DNA of 64,000 bases from Kurthia sibirica (GTDB taxonomy: Bacteria > Bacillota > Bacilli > Bacillales_A > Planococcaceae). Positions 18,711 through 28,853 of this stretch are shown piece by piece. Within the stretch, counting starts at the first letter, position 1; each line of letters opens with the position of its first letter. The stretch is from positions 1 to 64,000 of the forward strand of contig NZ_QFVR01000018.1 of assembly GCF_003143975.1 (NCBI RefSeq). Direction: 5' to 3'. The notes beneath the pieces are model-generated. The model had not been told where the DNA came from. It ran no database searches and saw only the letters and a list, made by a program, of their open reading frames with translations. The position numbers and the translations under genes were made by a program.

Positions 18711-19325
18711 TTAATGTTTATCATGACGCTTTTGTAAAACGCCAAGGACATCGTATAAGTCGAGTTTTTGCTCTTGTAATAATACAAGAAGATGATAAAT
18801 TAAATCTGCAGCTTCCCATTTCAGTTCCTCTGCATCACGATTTTTGGCAGCAATCACTACCTCTGTCGCTTCTTCTCCAACCTTCTTGCTAATCTTATCG
18901 ATTCCTTCATTAAAAAGATATGTAGTATACGCATCTTTTGGCAACTCCACTTCACGTGTTGCAATGACTTGCTTCAACTGGTCCAAAATATCCAGTGAAC
19001 CAAGATCAGATGGTTTTTTCAGCACTTCTTTGTGGAAACAACTTGTTGCGCCAGTATGGCAAGCTGGACCATTTGGTAATACTTCGAGAACGATCGCATC
19101 CGCATCACAATCTAAGCGTATAGCCATCACTTGTTGCGTATGGCCGCTTGTCGCACCTTTATGCCATAATTCTTGACGTGAGCGTGAATATAGCCATGTT
19201 TCACCCGTACTACATGTCTTGTTATACGCTTCCTCATTCATATACGCTAGTGTCAAAACTTCCTTCGTTTGAGCATGTTGAATAATCGTTGGTATCAAAC
19301 CTTGTGCATCATATTTTATAGTCAT
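18711..19325 (-). CDS. hisIE: Bifunctional phosphoribosyl-AMP cyclohydrolase / phosphoribosyl-ATP pyrophosphatase
   Basis: 204 aa. The HisI domain (about 1-105) carries the zinc and active-site residues [22 protein letters not shown] and [12 protein letters not shown]. The HisE domain (about 115-204) has [15 protein letters not shown] and [12 protein letters not shown]. Steps 2 and 3 of histidine synthesis. The ATG overlaps the hisF stop by 4 nt, so translation is coupled. Last gene of the his operon. Confidence 0.97.
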   Translation of the reverse strand: MTIKYDAQGLIPTIIQHAQTKEVLTLAYMNEEAYNKTCSTGETWLYSRSRQELWHKGATSGHTQQVMAIRLDCDADAIVLEVLPNGPACHTGATSCFHKEVLKKPSDLGSLDILDQLKQVIATREVELPKDAYTTYLFNEGIDKISKKVGEEATEVVIAAKNRDAEELKWEAADLIYHLLVLLQEQKLDLYDVLGVLQKRHDKH

Positions 19326-20080
19326 CTGATTGCCACTCCCTGATTACGTAAATAATCCTTCACTTGTTGAACGCTTGTTTCTTTATAATGGAATATCGAC
19401 GCAGCTAGTGCAGCATCGGCATCTGCTTCTGTAAATACTTCATAAAAATGCTCGGCATTTCCAGCCCCACCACTCGCAATCAATGGAATATTTACCACTT
19501 TACGTAGAGCGGTCATAAGTGCTATATCAAAGCCTGTTTTCTTCCCATCACCATCCATCGATGTGACGAGTAATTCTCCTGCCCCAAGTGCAGCAACTTG
19601 CTGTGCCCATTCAATAGCCGAGCGTTCGAAGCGATTGCGACCACCATGCGTATAAATCATCCAAGTATCCTCTTCTGCACTCCATTTTGCATCGATTGCA
19701 ACAACGATACATTGTGAACCAAAGTAATCAGCACCTTCTTTTATAATAGAGGGGTTTTGTAGTGCTGCAGAGTTCAGCGAAACCTTGTCTGCACCCGCAC
19801 GTAGCATACGTTTCATATCCTCCAACGTCCGAATACCTCCACCTACGGTAAACGGAATAGACAAAGTAGACGCTGTTTGTCGTACGACGTCTTCCATTGT
19901 GTCGCGCCCTTCCACTGTCGCTGAAATATCGAGAAATACAAGTTCATCCGCTCCTTGTTCATTGTAAAATGTCGCAAGTTCTACTGGGTCACCAGCATCT
20001 CGTAAAGAGACAAACTGTACACCCTTGACAACGCGTCCTTCTTTCACATCCAAGCATGGAATAATACGTTTTTTCAACAT
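19322..20080 (-). CDS. hisF: Imidazole glycerol phosphate synthase cyclase subunit
   Basis: 252 aa (beta/alpha)8 barrel. [12 protein letters not shown] near the N-terminus and [14 protein letters not shown] in the second half provide the two catalytic Asp; the phosphate sites are [10 protein letters not shown] and ASGGAG. It makes imidazole glycerol phosphate and AICAR with ammonia from HisH. It starts at the base after the hisA stop. Confidence 0.97.
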   Translation of the reverse strand: MLKKRIIPCLDVKEGRVVKGVQFVSLRDAGDPVELATFYNEQGADELVFLDISATVEGRDTMEDVVRQTASTLSIPFTVGGGIRTLEDMKRMLRAGADKVSLNSAALQNPSIIKEGADYFGSQCIVVAIDAKWSAEEDTWMIYTHGGRNRFERSAIEWAQQVAALGAGELLVTSMDGDGKKTGFDIALMTALRKVVNIPLIASGGAGNAEHFYEVFTEADADAALAASIFHYKETSVQQVKDYLRNQGVAIR

Positions 20081-20818
20081 CTATTTTGCCTCCTCCAGTG
20101 CTTGAGTTAATGTGAATTGGCCTGTATACAATGCTTTTCCAATAATGACACCACGAATCGAAGTATTTTCAGCTGCTCTTTTTACTGCTTGAATATCCGC
20201 CAGCGAACTCATCCCTCCAGAAACAATGACTTGAGCTCCTGTGTTATTCGCTAATTGTTCATTCGCTGTAATATTGGGACCTTGCAATGTACCATCTGTC
20301 GCAATATCTGTAAAAATAATATGTTTTGCACCCTGTTCGATGAAATATCGTCCTACTTCTACTGCGGATTGGTTAGATGTTTCGAGCCAACCATGTGTCG
20401 CAACCATACCATCTTTGGCATCGATGCCTATAACAATGCGCTCCGCTCCAAATTTCTCGATGAAGCGAACAACTAATTGTGGTTCACGTATGGCTAAACT
20501 ACCAATAATAACGCGATCTACGCCATTTTCTAAATAGAAACGAACATCTTCTTCCGAGCGGATACCTCCACCAATTTGCACATGAATATCAAGTTGTTGT
20601 GCTACGCGAATAACGTCTGCTGCATGCACTCTTTCGCCATCCTTTGCACCATCTAAATCGACCATATGGACAAATTTCGCTCCCGCTTGTGCAAAACTTT
20701 TTGCCATGTCAAAAGGTGAGTCACCATAGATTGTTTCCTGCGCATAATCTCCTTTATATAGACGGACACATTTGCCCCCCCGCATATCAATTGCTGGATA
20801 AATATCAATTGTCGTCAT
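20081..20818 (-). CDS. hisA: ProFAR isomerase
   Basis: 245 aa from the ATG at 20818, which overlaps the hisH stop by 4 nt; MTTIDIYPAIDMRGGKCVRL is the standard HisA N-terminus. A longer reading to 20878 has no ribosome binding site. Catalytic Asp in PAIDMRGG, phosphate-binding GGGIRSEEDV and SGGMSSL. Paralogue of hisF. It converts ProFAR to PRFAR. Confidence 0.97.
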   Translation of the reverse strand: MTTIDIYPAIDMRGGKCVRLYKGDYAQETIYGDSPFDMAKSFAQAGAKFVHMVDLDGAKDGERVHAADVIRVAQQLDIHVQIGGGIRSEEDVRFYLENGVDRVIIGSLAIREPQLVVRFIEKFGAERIVIGIDAKDGMVATHGWLETSNQSAVEVGRYFIEQGAKHIIFTDIATDGTLQGPNITANEQLANNTGAQVIVSGGMSSLADIQAVKRAAENTSIRGVIIGKALYTGQFTLTQALEEAK

Positions 20819-21450
20819 GTCGTTTGCTCCTTCACTTGAACCGTATTTAACCATCCCTCTAGTAATGCCATACCGCATTCCCCCGATTTTTCAGGATGAA
20901 ATTGCATACCCGTTACATTGTCTTTATGAACGATTGCTGGCACTACTTGGTCCGCATATTGTGCATACGCACTTAACTGTTGTTCATCATATTGACTAGC
21001 GTAATATGAATGAACAAAATAAACATGTCCATCTGTTTTTTGTGCTGCTGTCAACCAACTTTCAGGTTGAGGAAAGTGTAAATTATTCCACCCCATATGT
21101 GGAATTCTGTATTGTATACTACTGAATTTTTTAATATGACCCTTCAATATACCGAGCCCTTTATGTTGGCCATTTTCTTCGCTTGATTCGAAGAGTAGTT
21201 GCATGCCTAAACAAATACCCAGCAACGGCTTGTCACTCACTGCTACATCATTAATCAACTGACATAATCCGCTGCGATCCAAGCATTTAATAGCATCTTC
21301 AAATGCGCCAACTCCAGGTAATATTAAAGCATCTGCCATTTGCAATTCAGTGGCATCGGATGACGTCACCACATCAACACCCAGCCTTTTAACTGCCTGC
21401 TCTACACTAAATAAATTTCCCATACCATAATCGATTATGCCAATTTTCAT
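20815..21450 (-). CDS. hisH: Imidazole glycerol phosphate synthase glutamine amidotransferase subunit
   Basis: 211 aa class I glutaminase. The nucleophile Cys is in GICLGMQLLFE (about 80), and the His-Glu pair is in MQFHPEKSGECG near residue 187. It supplies ammonia to HisF. The start overlaps the end of hisB by 4 nt. Confidence 0.97.
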   Translation of the reverse strand: MKIGIIDYGMGNLFSVEQAVKRLGVDVVTSSDATELQMADALILPGVGAFEDAIKCLDRSGLCQLINDVAVSDKPLLGICLGMQLLFESSEENGQHKGLGILKGHIKKFSSIQYRIPHMGWNNLHFPQPESWLTAAQKTDGHVYFVHSYYASQYDEQQLSAYAQYADQVVPAIVHKDNVTGMQFHPEKSGECGMALLEGWLNTVQVKEQTT

Positions 21451-22040
21451 CCAAGTAACCCCTTCGTTGATGGCACACCCTCAACTCGGGCATCTAATTG
21501 AATTGCCATATCTATTGCACGTGCCAACGCTTTAAAAATCGCCTCAATAATATGATGTGTATTGTGCCCGTATGGTACGACAATATGAACATTCATGCGT
21601 GCCTCCAAAGCAAATTTCCATAAAAATTCATGAACGAGTTCCGTATCAAAAGTGCCTACCTTAGCAGTAGGCATCGTCGCACGAAATTCGAGATGTGGTC
21701 GATCAGAGCAGTCGATATATACTTGTGCTAACGCGTCATCCATCGGAACGAAAGCATGCCCATAACGTTTAATACCTCTCTTATCGCCCAATGCTTGACG
21801 AATCACTTGGCCTAGCACAATACCTAAATCTTCCGTCGTATGATGATCATCAATTTCGACATCCCCATGAGCTAATATCGAGCCATCATATAGACCGTGT
21901 TTCATGAACAAATCTAACATATGGTCCATGAAAGGCACACCTGTATTGACTGTAGATTTACCTGTGCCATCCAAATTTAATTCGATATCAATTTGTGTTT
22001 CATTCGTCTTTCGCACTATTTTAGCGATGCGTTGCGTCAT
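21447..22040 (-). CDS. hisB: Imidazoleglycerol-phosphate dehydratase
   Basis: 197 aa, the monofunctional form without the histidinol-phosphatase domain of enterobacteria. The metal-binding motifs DDHHTTEDLG and NTHHIIEAIFKA are both present. It starts immediately after hisD. A separate histidinol-phosphatase must be encoded elsewhere. Confidence 0.97.
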   Translation of the reverse strand: MTQRIAKIVRKTNETQIDIELNLDGTGKSTVNTGVPFMDHMLDLFMKHGLYDGSILAHGDVEIDDHHTTEDLGIVLGQVIRQALGDKRGIKRYGHAFVPMDDALAQVYIDCSDRPHLEFRATMPTAKVGTFDTELVHEFLWKFALEARMNVHIVVPYGHNTHHIIEAIFKALARAIDMAIQLDARVEGVPSTKGLLG

Positions 22041-22041
22041 A

Positions 22042-23322
22042 TTATATCGTCTCCTTTCGCCAAGCTCTAGATTCTACTGCGCGTGCATGTCCTTCCAATC
22101 CTTCAAGCCTTGCTAATCGCGCTATTTTCGGTGCGTGATCCTGCCATGTTTTCTCTGTGTAATAGATGATGCTAGTCTTTTTCAAGAAATCATCGACATT
22201 TAAACTAGAAGCAAAGCGCGCTGTACTGTTTGTCGGCAATACATGGTTTGTTCCTGCGAAATAATCCCCTATCGGCTCTGAGCTGTACCGTCCGATGAAA
22301 ATAGCTCCTGCATTTTTTATCTGTTCACTCACTACTTGTGCATTTTCTGTGACAATTTCTAAGTGTTCTGGTGCTAGTTGATTAATTGCATCAACAGCAT
22401 CCGCGATAGATTGCGCGATATAAATCACACCAAAATCTTCTATAGAACGTCTTGCAATAGCCTGTCTTGGTAATGTCACCAACTGTTTTTCTATTTCTAT
22501 TTGGACGTTTTTTGCCAATGTTTCACTCGTTGTAATCAACACTGCACAAGCCATTGCATCATGCTCTGCTTGCGATAATAAATCTGCTGCAACTTCATCT
22601 GCAAAAGCGGTATCATCCGCAATCATTGCAATTTCACTTGGGCCCGCAATCATGTCGATTGCAACAACACCAAATACTTCACGTTTCGCTAATGCGACAT
22701 ATATATTACCTGGTCCGGTGATTTTATCGACTGCAGCAATAGTCTGTGTACCATATGCCATTGCTGCGATGGCCTGTGCACCACCCATTTTATATATTTC
22801 AGTAATGCCTAAAATCTGAGCCGCTGCTAAAACTGCTGCTGGCAATTTACCTGTAGCATCACATGGTGTTGCAATGACGATCCGTTCCACTCCCGCTACT
22901 TGCGCAGGAATAACATTCATCAAGACAGAAGAAGGATATGCTGCCGAACCACCTGGTACATATAAACCAACCGCTTGTAACGGTAGGATACGCTGCGCTA
23001 AAAAAGAGCCATCTGCCAATGGTAACTGAAAGCCTTGACGTTGTTGCTCTTCATGATAAAGACGGATATTTTGTGCTGCCTCCGTCAAATCCGCAATAAT
23101 CTGTACATCGACCTCTGCAAATGCTTGAGCCATCTCTTGCGCACTTACTTTAAAATCAGATAATGCAACACCATCAAATTTTTCTGTATAGGCAGCTACT
23201 GCTGCGTCCCCATTTTTTTGAACATCTGCAATGATTGTACGCACGGTCGCTAATTGCTGTTCATTGCCAGTTTCAAGTTGACGCTTCAGTGATAGTTCCG
23301 GTGTTAATTGTTGAATTTTCAT
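22042..23322 (-). CDS. hisD: Histidinol dehydrogenase
   Basis: 426 aa, the usual length. Contains the HisD signature (ISQA-type region VAADLLSQAEHDAMACAVLIT), GPGNIYVALAKREVFG and AGPSEIAMIADD. It is a zinc enzyme carrying out the last two oxidations from histidinol to histidine with NAD. 15 bp after hisG. Confidence 0.97.
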   Translation of the reverse strand: MKIQQLTPELSLKRQLETGNEQQLATVRTIIADVQKNGDAAVAAYTEKFDGVALSDFKVSAQEMAQAFAEVDVQIIADLTEAAQNIRLYHEEQQRQGFQLPLADGSFLAQRILPLQAVGLYVPGGSAAYPSSVLMNVIPAQVAGVERIVIATPCDATGKLPAAVLAAAQILGITEIYKMGGAQAIAAMAYGTQTIAAVDKITGPGNIYVALAKREVFGVVAIDMIAGPSEIAMIADDTAFADEVAADLLSQAEHDAMACAVLITTSETLAKNVQIEIEKQLVTLPRQAIARRSIEDFGVIYIAQSIADAVDAINQLAPEHLEIVTENAQVVSEQIKNAGAIFIGRYSSEPIGDYFAGTNHVLPTNSTARFASSLNVDDFLKKTSIIYYTEKTWQDHAPKIARLARLEGLEGHARAVESRAWRKETI

Positions 23323-23337
23323 TTATTTGGCACTTCC

Positions 23338-23967
23338 TTACTTAACACATTTTTTCAAACGACGAACAAGATCTGTAATACGTTTATTTTTCATTCTGTA
23401 ACTAGCTGGATTGGCAATTAATCGCGATGATACTGCCGTTATATAGTCATATTCTACAAGACCATTTTCTTTCAATGTTTGACCTGTTGATACGATATCG
23501 ACAATGCGATCTGCAAGGCCAATCATTGGCGCTAATTCGATGGAGCCATTTAGCGCAATAATTTCGACCTGCTCACCTATTTCGCGATAATAAGCTGACG
23601 CAATATTCGGATATTTCGTGGCAATTCTCGGTGCAATATCATCAAGTTTTGTCTGTGGCAAACCCGCTGATGCAATATGACAATTACTTATTTTCAAGTC
23701 GAGTAACTCATGCACTTTTCGTTGCTGTTCTAATAATGTGTCTTTTCCTGCAATACCAATATCAGCCACTCCATGTTCTACATATGTAGGAACGTCTGTA
23801 GGTTTTGCCAGTATAAAACGAATATTTTCACCTGGTATTTCTAACATGAGTTTACGGGAAATATCCATTGTTTTTGGTAAATCAAAACCGGCATCAATGA
23901 GCATATCATAGGCCTCTTCAAAAATCCGTCCTTTTGGCATAGCGATTGTCAGTTGATTAGTAGTCAT
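23338..23967 (-). CDS. hisG: ATP phosphoribosyltransferase, short catalytic subunit
   Basis: 209 aa, the short form that lacks the C-terminal regulatory domain and needs HisZ. The N-terminal [11 protein letters not shown] and [10 protein letters not shown] are typical, and [15 protein letters not shown] forms the PRPP loop region. First step of the pathway. The start overlaps the hisZ end by 11 nt. Confidence 0.97.
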   Translation of the reverse strand: MTTNQLTIAMPKGRIFEEAYDMLIDAGFDLPKTMDISRKLMLEIPGENIRFILAKPTDVPTYVEHGVADIGIAGKDTLLEQQRKVHELLDLKISNCHIASAGLPQTKLDDIAPRIATKYPNIASAYYREIGEQVEIIALNGSIELAPMIGLADRIVDIVSTGQTLKENGLVEYDYITAVSSRLIANPASYRMKNKRITDLVRRLKKCVK

Positions 23968-25129
23968 TGTCTATACCTCCTTGAGCGATGCGTACGACTG
24001 CTGAAAAATTCTTTTCAAATCGCGCAATATCATCGATCCCTTCAATCGCTTGCATCGTCGTTCGGCGACCTTGTCGTCTTAATGAAGCGGTTGTTTTCAA
24101 GGCTTTTTCAAATTGAGTGGCTACATAGAGTACGAGTACAGTATCTACAGTCAACTGTTTTTTTGGCATCGCTTCAAGCAATTGATCGATGCGCAAAGCA
24201 AAACCAATGGCGCTTGCTGCATAGCCAAATTCTTGTAACAAACCATCATAACGACCTCCATTACCAACAGGATAACCTGTATTTTCTGCAAATACTTCAA
24301 ATAACATGCCTGTATAGTAATTCATATGGCTCGCTAAAGTGAAATCAAAATCAATATAGTCCAACGCATTGGCAATTTCCAAAACGGAAGCTAGCTGTTC
24401 CATATAAATAAACATATCTTTATCATATAAGAATTTTGAAATTTGACGGATATTTGTGAGTTCAGTCGCTTCTTGTAAAAAGGCAAATAAAATAGTTGCT
24501 TGCTCTGGCGCCAAATTAAATGAATGGACCGCCTCTTCAAAGCCAACATAGTTTTTATCTACTAATAATTGATGTAATACGCTATATTGTTGTTCGTCAT
24601 CGACATTTTTACGGATGATTGCATCTAAAATGCCCGCATGACCAATCGTTATTTTAAAAGTAGCAATTTCTAATGTCTTCATAAACTCAATCGTTGTTAA
24701 AATAGCTTCGCAGTCAGCATAAACAGAATCGTCGCCAATAATCTCAATCCCCATTTGTTCGTATTCTGCGGGGCGACCACCTTCTAGTTCTTGCGCACGA
24801 AAAACATTTGAAAAATAGGCGAGACGTAATGGGATTTTTTCATTTAGTAACTTTGTCGTGGCTATACGAGCAATTGGCGTTGTCATATCTGGACGTAATA
24901 CCAATGTATTGCCTTGTGAATCGACTAATTTAAATAAATTAGACTCTTTAATAGCCGATGACTTCCCAACCGTTTCATAATATTCTAAAGTGGGTGTTTT
25001 AATAAATTCAAAACCTCTTCCAAGTAAAAACTCGCGACCAATTTGACGAATCGATTCTTTCTTTTCGAAAATTGTAGGCAATGTATCGCGCATACCTAAT
25101 GGTTTTTCGAAGGGACGAATGGTTGACAT
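23957..25129 (-). CDS. hisZ: ATP phosphoribosyltransferase regulatory subunit
   Basis: 390 aa related to class II histidyl-tRNA synthetase but lacking the tRNA-binding domain (motif 2-like [23 protein letters not shown], motif 3-like [24 protein letters not shown]). It pairs with the short HisG for activity and histidine feedback. First gene of the operon. No T-box was seen in its short leader. Confidence 0.95.
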   Translation of the reverse strand: MSTIRPFEKPLGMRDTLPTIFEKKESIRQIGREFLLGRGFEFIKTPTLEYYETVGKSSAIKESNLFKLVDSQGNTLVLRPDMTTPIARIATTKLLNEKIPLRLAYFSNVFRAQELEGGRPAEYEQMGIEIIGDDSVYADCEAILTTIEFMKTLEIATFKITIGHAGILDAIIRKNVDDEQQYSVLHQLLVDKNYVGFEEAVHSFNLAPEQATILFAFLQEATELTNIRQISKFLYDKDMFIYMEQLASVLEIANALDYIDFDFTLASHMNYYTGMLFEVFAENTGYPVGNGGRYDGLLQEFGYAASAIGFALRIDQLLEAMPKKQLTVDTVLVLYVATQFEKALKTTASLRRQGRRTTMQAIEGIDDIARFEKNFSAVVRIAQGGIDNDY

Positions 25130-25188
25130 ATATACACTTCCTTATCGATACTTTAGTTCACTAGAGTGCTAACGTGATAGTGTATGTA

Positions 25189-25217
25189 AGTTTAACGCAA
25201 CAATCGATGTTCGTCAA
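25189..25217 (-). promoter_or_regulatory. Promoter of the his operon
   Basis: On the minus strand TTGACG (25217-25212), a 17-bp spacer, then TAAACT (25194-25189), ending 59 bp before the hisZ start. This is a good SigA-type match. The leader is too short for a T-box. Confidence 0.7.
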
Positions 25218-25242
25218 TAGCATTCACAGCAGTTTTTGCTCT

Positions 25243-25289
25243 AAAAAAAGTGTCGACCATGCTATATAAGCATTAGTCGACATTTTTTA
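25243..25289 (-). terminator. Terminator after yvoF
   Basis: The stem TGTCGAC/GTCGACA is extended by ATGCT/AGCAT and flanked by A and T tracts on both sides. It separates yvoF from the his promoter. Confidence 0.85.
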
Positions 25290-25293
25290 TAAC

Positions 25294-25809
25294 TTACGAT
25301 TTTTCAGTTGATTGTTGTTGACGTTGTTCTTTTGTATAAATCACTTGCATCGGATTACCTCCAACCATGGCTCCCGCTGGTACATCCTTATGTACCAGCG
25401 TCATGGCTGAAACAACCGCATCATCGCCAATTGTTACGCCCGGTAAGATTGTAGAGTTGGCACCAATCATGACACGATCACCAATGCATACATCGCCGAG
25501 TCGGTATTCTTCTATTAAATATTCATGTGCCAAAATAGTTGTATTAAAACCAATAATCGTATCGCTCCCCACTGTAATACGCTCTGGGAACATTGTATCT
25601 GGTACAACCTTTAATGCGAAAGCCGTACGTGCTCCAATGGTCATTTTTAACAGCCGGCGATACATCCAATTTTTCACTGCTAAAAATGGCATGATTCGGG
25701 CAATTTCAATGACAATAAAACATTTTGCTACCTTCCAAAAAGACACAGTTTTATATATTTGCCATAGCGATGACGAACCTTCCACCTTATATCGCTCGGT
25801 TTTACGCAT
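25294..25809 (-). CDS. yvoF: Left-handed beta-helix acyltransferase, YvoF-like
   Basis: 171 aa. Hexapeptide repeats run through residues about 75-150 (ITVGSDTIIGFNT, VCIGDRVMIGANSTILPGVTIGDDAVVSA), typical of LbH acetyltransferases, preceded by a hydrophobic N-terminal segment. The acceptor is unknown. The start overlaps the end of ppaX by 8 nt. The hprK-lgt-ppaX-yvoF-hisZ order is conserved with B. subtilis. Confidence 0.85.
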   Translation of the reverse strand: MRKTERYKVEGSSSLWQIYKTVSFWKVAKCFIVIEIARIMPFLAVKNWMYRRLLKMTIGARTAFALKVVPDTMFPERITVGSDTIIGFNTTILAHEYLIEEYRLGDVCIGDRVMIGANSTILPGVTIGDDAVVSAMTLVHKDVPAGAMVGGNPMQVIYTKEQRQQQSTEKS

Positions 25810-26452
25810 ATTGTTGAATCTCCATAATTGTTAATAAATCTTTCATCGAATACAAAAGATAGGTTGGATTGTATTGTTGTAACACTTCTGGACCTTTTAA
25901 TGACCAAGCTACACCAGCTGTATGAACTCCAGCATTTTGCCCACCTTCAATATCATGATAATTGTCCCCAATCATAATGACCTGCGCTTTTTCTAGACCT
26001 AAATTTTCCAGAGCCAACAATACCGGTTCAGCGTGTGGTTTGACATGTACGACATCATCGTTGCTGACGATTGTATCAAACAACTCAGCAACACCTAAAA
26101 TATGAAGACCACGCAGCAATGCTTCTCGACGTTTTGTTGAAACGATTGCTAATTTTAAACCACTTTCTTTTAATCGTGTTAATACTTCAACGACATCTGG
26201 GAATTCCTTTACAAGCTCATCATGATGTTGACGATTCCATGTAATATATTCTGCAATCAGTACATCAACATTTTTGGCATCCACTTCTGTAAAAGAGTCT
26301 TTTAAGGATGGTCCAATAAATTTTTGTAATGCTTCTCGTGAATATTTCCCAGGAAATTTCGGCTCAATTACATGATGAAATGTATCCAATATTAAATCAT
26401 TTGTATCTAGTAATGTTCCATCAAAATCAAATAATAATCCTTTGTATTGCAT
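25802..26452 (-). CDS. ppaX: Pyrophosphatase PpaX (HAD family)
   Basis: 216 aa from the ATG at 26452, which has GAGGAG at 9 nt; the ATGs at 26458 and 26473 are worse placed. 216 aa is also the length I recall for B. subtilis PpaX. HAD motif I is FDFDGTLLDTND, motif II VSTKRR, motif III/IV VIMIGDNYHDIEGGQNAG. Known role: hydrolyses the pyrophosphate released when HprK dephosphorylates P-Ser-HPr/Crh by phosphorolysis. It is near hprK here. Confidence 0.92.
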   Translation of the reverse strand: MQYKGLLFDFDGTLLDTNDLILDTFHHVIEPKFPGKYSREALQKFIGPSLKDSFTEVDAKNVDVLIAEYITWNRQHHDELVKEFPDVVEVLTRLKESGLKLAIVSTKRREALLRGLHILGVAELFDTIVSNDDVVHVKPHAEPVLLALENLGLEKAQVIMIGDNYHDIEGGQNAGVHTAGVAWSLKGPEVLQQYNPTYLLYSMKDLLTIMEIQQYA

Positions 26453-26481
26453 CGTCATACACTCCTCTTCCATATGAAATA

Positions 26482-26511
26482 ACCCGGTTCTACTAATTAG
26501 CAGAGCCGGGT
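26482..26511 (-). terminator. Hairpin between lgt and ppaX
   Basis: The 10-bp stem ACCCGGTTCT/AGAGCCGGGT has one G-U pair and a weak U tract. It may partly stop transcription coming from lgt or set the level of ppaX. Confidence 0.45.
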
Positions 26512-26529
26512 GTATTTAATAGCTAGCTA

Positions 26530-27342
26530 TTACTTATCTTTGTATTTAATGACTGGTTTCACTTTATAACGGCGATAGATGAAGATTGCTGCCGCAGCGA
26601 TTAAAGCGATTAGTGACACCATTTGCGCGGTACGTAATGGTCCAATATACAAGCTATCTTCACGCATGCTTTCAACGAAGTAACGCCCAAATGAATACCA
26701 CATAATATAAATAAGGAAAAGTTCTCCTCGATGTAAATTTACTTTGCGTAATACAAGCAATAACACTAATCCAATAATATTCCATAGCGATTCATAAAGG
26801 AATGTTGGATGATGATAGAAGCCAGCTACATTCATTTGTTCAATAATCCAATCTGGAATATAAAGATTTTCTAAAAATGAGCGCTCTACAACTCCACCAT
26901 AAGCTTCTTGATTCATGAAGTTACCCCAACGGCCAATTATTTGTCCAATTAAAATAGATGGCGCTAAAACATCCGCTATCTTCCAAAAGCTTAGTTGACG
27001 TTTTTTAGCAAAAACAAGCGCCGTAATAACCGAACCAATCAATGCGCCATGAATAGCGATTCCACCATTCCAAATAGCAATAATCTCATTGAGGTGATCC
27101 TTATAGTATCCCCACTCAAATATCACATAATAGATTCGTGCACTGATGATGGCAATGGGTACTGCCCATATAAGTAAATCTGTTAAGGTATCTTCTTTGA
27201 AACCTCTTTTAATCATTTCACGCTGTCCTACTAAATAGGCAACAATAATACCGCTAGCAATAATAATACCGTACCAGCGCACATCAATTGGTCCTAGTTG
27301 TATGGCAACTGGATCAATACTCATTAATAAAAAATCCATCAT
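26530..27342 (-). CDS. lgt: Prolipoprotein diacylglyceryl transferase
   Basis: 270 aa from the ATG at 27342, with GGAGGGAG upstream; a longer reading lies inside hprK. About seven membrane segments. The Lgt signature [14 protein letters not shown] and the RWYGIII and IAIHGALIG motifs are present. It transfers diacylglycerol to the lipobox Cys of prolipoproteins, the step before LspA. Likely clients here include the cytochrome c lipoprotein, PrsA, the YtkA-like and the beta-propeller lipoproteins. Co-transcribed with hprK. Confidence 0.96.
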   Translation of the reverse strand: MMDFLLMSIDPVAIQLGPIDVRWYGIIIASGIIVAYLVGQREMIKRGFKEDTLTDLLIWAVPIAIISARIYYVIFEWGYYKDHLNEIIAIWNGGIAIHGALIGSVITALVFAKKRQLSFWKIADVLAPSILIGQIIGRWGNFMNQEAYGGVVERSFLENLYIPDWIIEQMNVAGFYHHPTFLYESLWNIIGLVLLLVLRKVNLHRGELFLIYIMWYSFGRYFVESMREDSLYIGPLRTAQMVSLIALIAAAAIFIYRRYKVKPVIKYKDK

Positions 27343-27364
27343 GCTCTCCCTCCACGACAAGTCA

Positions 27365-28294
27365 TTATTGAGACTTGCCCTGTATAACATTCTCTAGTCT
27401 TTTTGTAAACTCTTCAGCAGAATTGACACCGAGATTTTTCAGTCTATGATTCATTGCCGCGACTTCAATAATTACAGCTAAATTTCGTCCTGGTCGAACA
27501 GGAATCGTCAACTTTGTTAACTCGGAATCTAAAATTCGCATCGTTTCAGTTTCAATCCCTAGTCTATCATATGTTTTTTCCGCATCCCAAGTCTCAAGGT
27601 CGATCACAAGTGATATTCTTTTATATTTTCGTACAGCTGATGCGCCAAACATCGTCATAATATCAATAATACCAATTCCTCTAATTTCTAAAAGATGGGC
27701 AATTAGTGGCGGTGCACTACCGACCAGTGTATTTTCACTTTCTTGATAAATCTCAACGCAATCATCGGCAACAAGACGATGGCCTTTTTTTACTAGCTCT
27801 AACGCCGTTTCACTTTTACCGACACCACTATTGCCGGTAATAAGTACACCGATGCCATAAATATCAACTAATACGCCATGAACTGCTGTAGAAGGTGCTA
27901 GTCGGCTTTCCAAATAATTTGTTAATTTACTCGAAAAACGAGTTGTTGATAAATTGGTCGTCAAGACCGGCACATGATTTTCAGCCGATGCTGCAAGCAA
28001 TTCTTCTGGTACATCCATATTATGTGAAATAATAATAGCTGGTGTATCTTCTGCACATAGTTTGAGCATTCTCTCTACTCGTTCATTTGCTGGTAGCATT
28101 AAGAAAAATGATAGTTCAGTTTTGCCTAATAGCTGAATACGCTCCGCAGGATAATGCGTAAAATAACCCGCCATTTCAAGGCCAGGTCTTGAAATATCAC
28201 TCGTTAAAATATGACGTCCGATTCCTTCCTCACCACTCATGAGCTTAAGGTTTAGTTCTTCCATCACGTCTCTCGTACACACTTGATCCAACAT
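27365..28294 (-). CDS. hprK: HPr kinase/phosphorylase
   Basis: 309 aa from the ATG at 28294, with GAGAGGG at 7 nt; a GTG at 28300 is too close to that site. The N-terminal MurF-like domain is followed by a Walker A motif ([14 protein letters not shown], about 155-168). The HprK signature [15 protein letters not shown] and the C-terminal [20 protein letters not shown] follow. It phosphorylates Ser46 of HPr and Crh in response to glycolytic intermediates and removes it with phosphate, giving pyrophosphate for PpaX. Confidence 0.97.
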   Translation of the reverse strand: MLDQVCTRDVMEELNLKLMSGEEGIGRHILTSDISRPGLEMAGYFTHYPAERIQLLGKTELSFFLMLPANERVERMLKLCAEDTPAIIISHNMDVPEELLAASAENHVPVLTTNLSTTRFSSKLTNYLESRLAPSTAVHGVLVDIYGIGVLITGNSGVGKSETALELVKKGHRLVADDCVEIYQESENTLVGSAPPLIAHLLEIRGIGIIDIMTMFGASAVRKYKRISLVIDLETWDAEKTYDRLGIETETMRILDSELTKLTIPVRPGRNLAVIIEVAAMNHRLKNLGVNSAEEFTKRLENVIQGKSQ

Positions 28295-28368
28295 GTTCAC
28301 ACCCTCTCATAATAATGCTATTTTACCATGTCATTGCTAGTTTATCTTCAAAGAAATACTTTCCATAC

Positions 28369-28409
28369 AAAAAACGAGTAAATGCATTAATGGCATTCGC
28401 TCGTTTTTT
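28369..28409. terminator. Bidirectional terminator between the cytochrome gene and hprK
   Basis: AAAAAACGAG/CTCGTTTTTT with an inner AATGC/GCATT stem. It follows the cytochrome gene on the minus strand by 8 bp. Confidence 0.85.
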
Positions 28410-28416
28410 GATTTGC

Positions 28417-28734
28417 TTATTTTTGGGTCGCTAACCAATCAGCAACCGCCTTTGCTTCATCACCAGTTACAATACCACCTGGCATCGCACCTTGGCCATC
28501 TTCAATAATTTTTTGGATATCCGCAGCTGATTTACTAGCACCAATTTTTGAAATATCCGGTGCGCTACCATTGCTTAAATCACTGCCATGACAACTAATG
28601 CATTTTTGCTGTGCAATCTTTTCTCCGTCAACCTTGACTGATTTATTCCCGTCGCTCGCATCATCTTTATTCGATCCGCATGCACCTAATGTTAATGCTG
28701 ATCCGATTAACAGGGCAAATAAAAGCTTTTTCAT
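28417..28734 (-). CDS. Lipoprotein c-type cytochrome (cytochrome c-551 / CccB type)
   Basis: 105 aa from the ATG at 28734, with GGAGG at 8 nt. Lipobox LTLGAC at about residues 15-20, a short polar linker, then one haem-binding CISCH (about 47-51) and a distal Met in the GAMPGG segment. Monohaem cytochrome c anchored on the outer membrane face, passing electrons to a terminal oxidase. CccB is the nearest B. subtilis type; the exact orthologue was not proved. Confidence 0.9.
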   Translation of the reverse strand: MKKLLFALLIGSALTLGACGSNKDDASDGNKSVKVDGEKIAQQKCISCHGSDLSNGSAPDISKIGASKSAADIQKIIEDGQGAMPGGIVTGDEAKAVADWLATQK

Positions 28735-28853
28735 GTGGGTCGCCTCCAATTATAATGATAGTTCGCACTCATTATAACAAAGTACTAGCCCTTATGAAAC
28801 ATTTGACTGACGTATAATTCTGACAACTTTAGCAATTTTCAGCGATGACAGCC

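Noticed and set aside
25130-25188. T-box or histidine attenuator before hisZ
   Set aside because: The leader is about 50 nt and has no T-box sequence or terminator-antiterminator pair.
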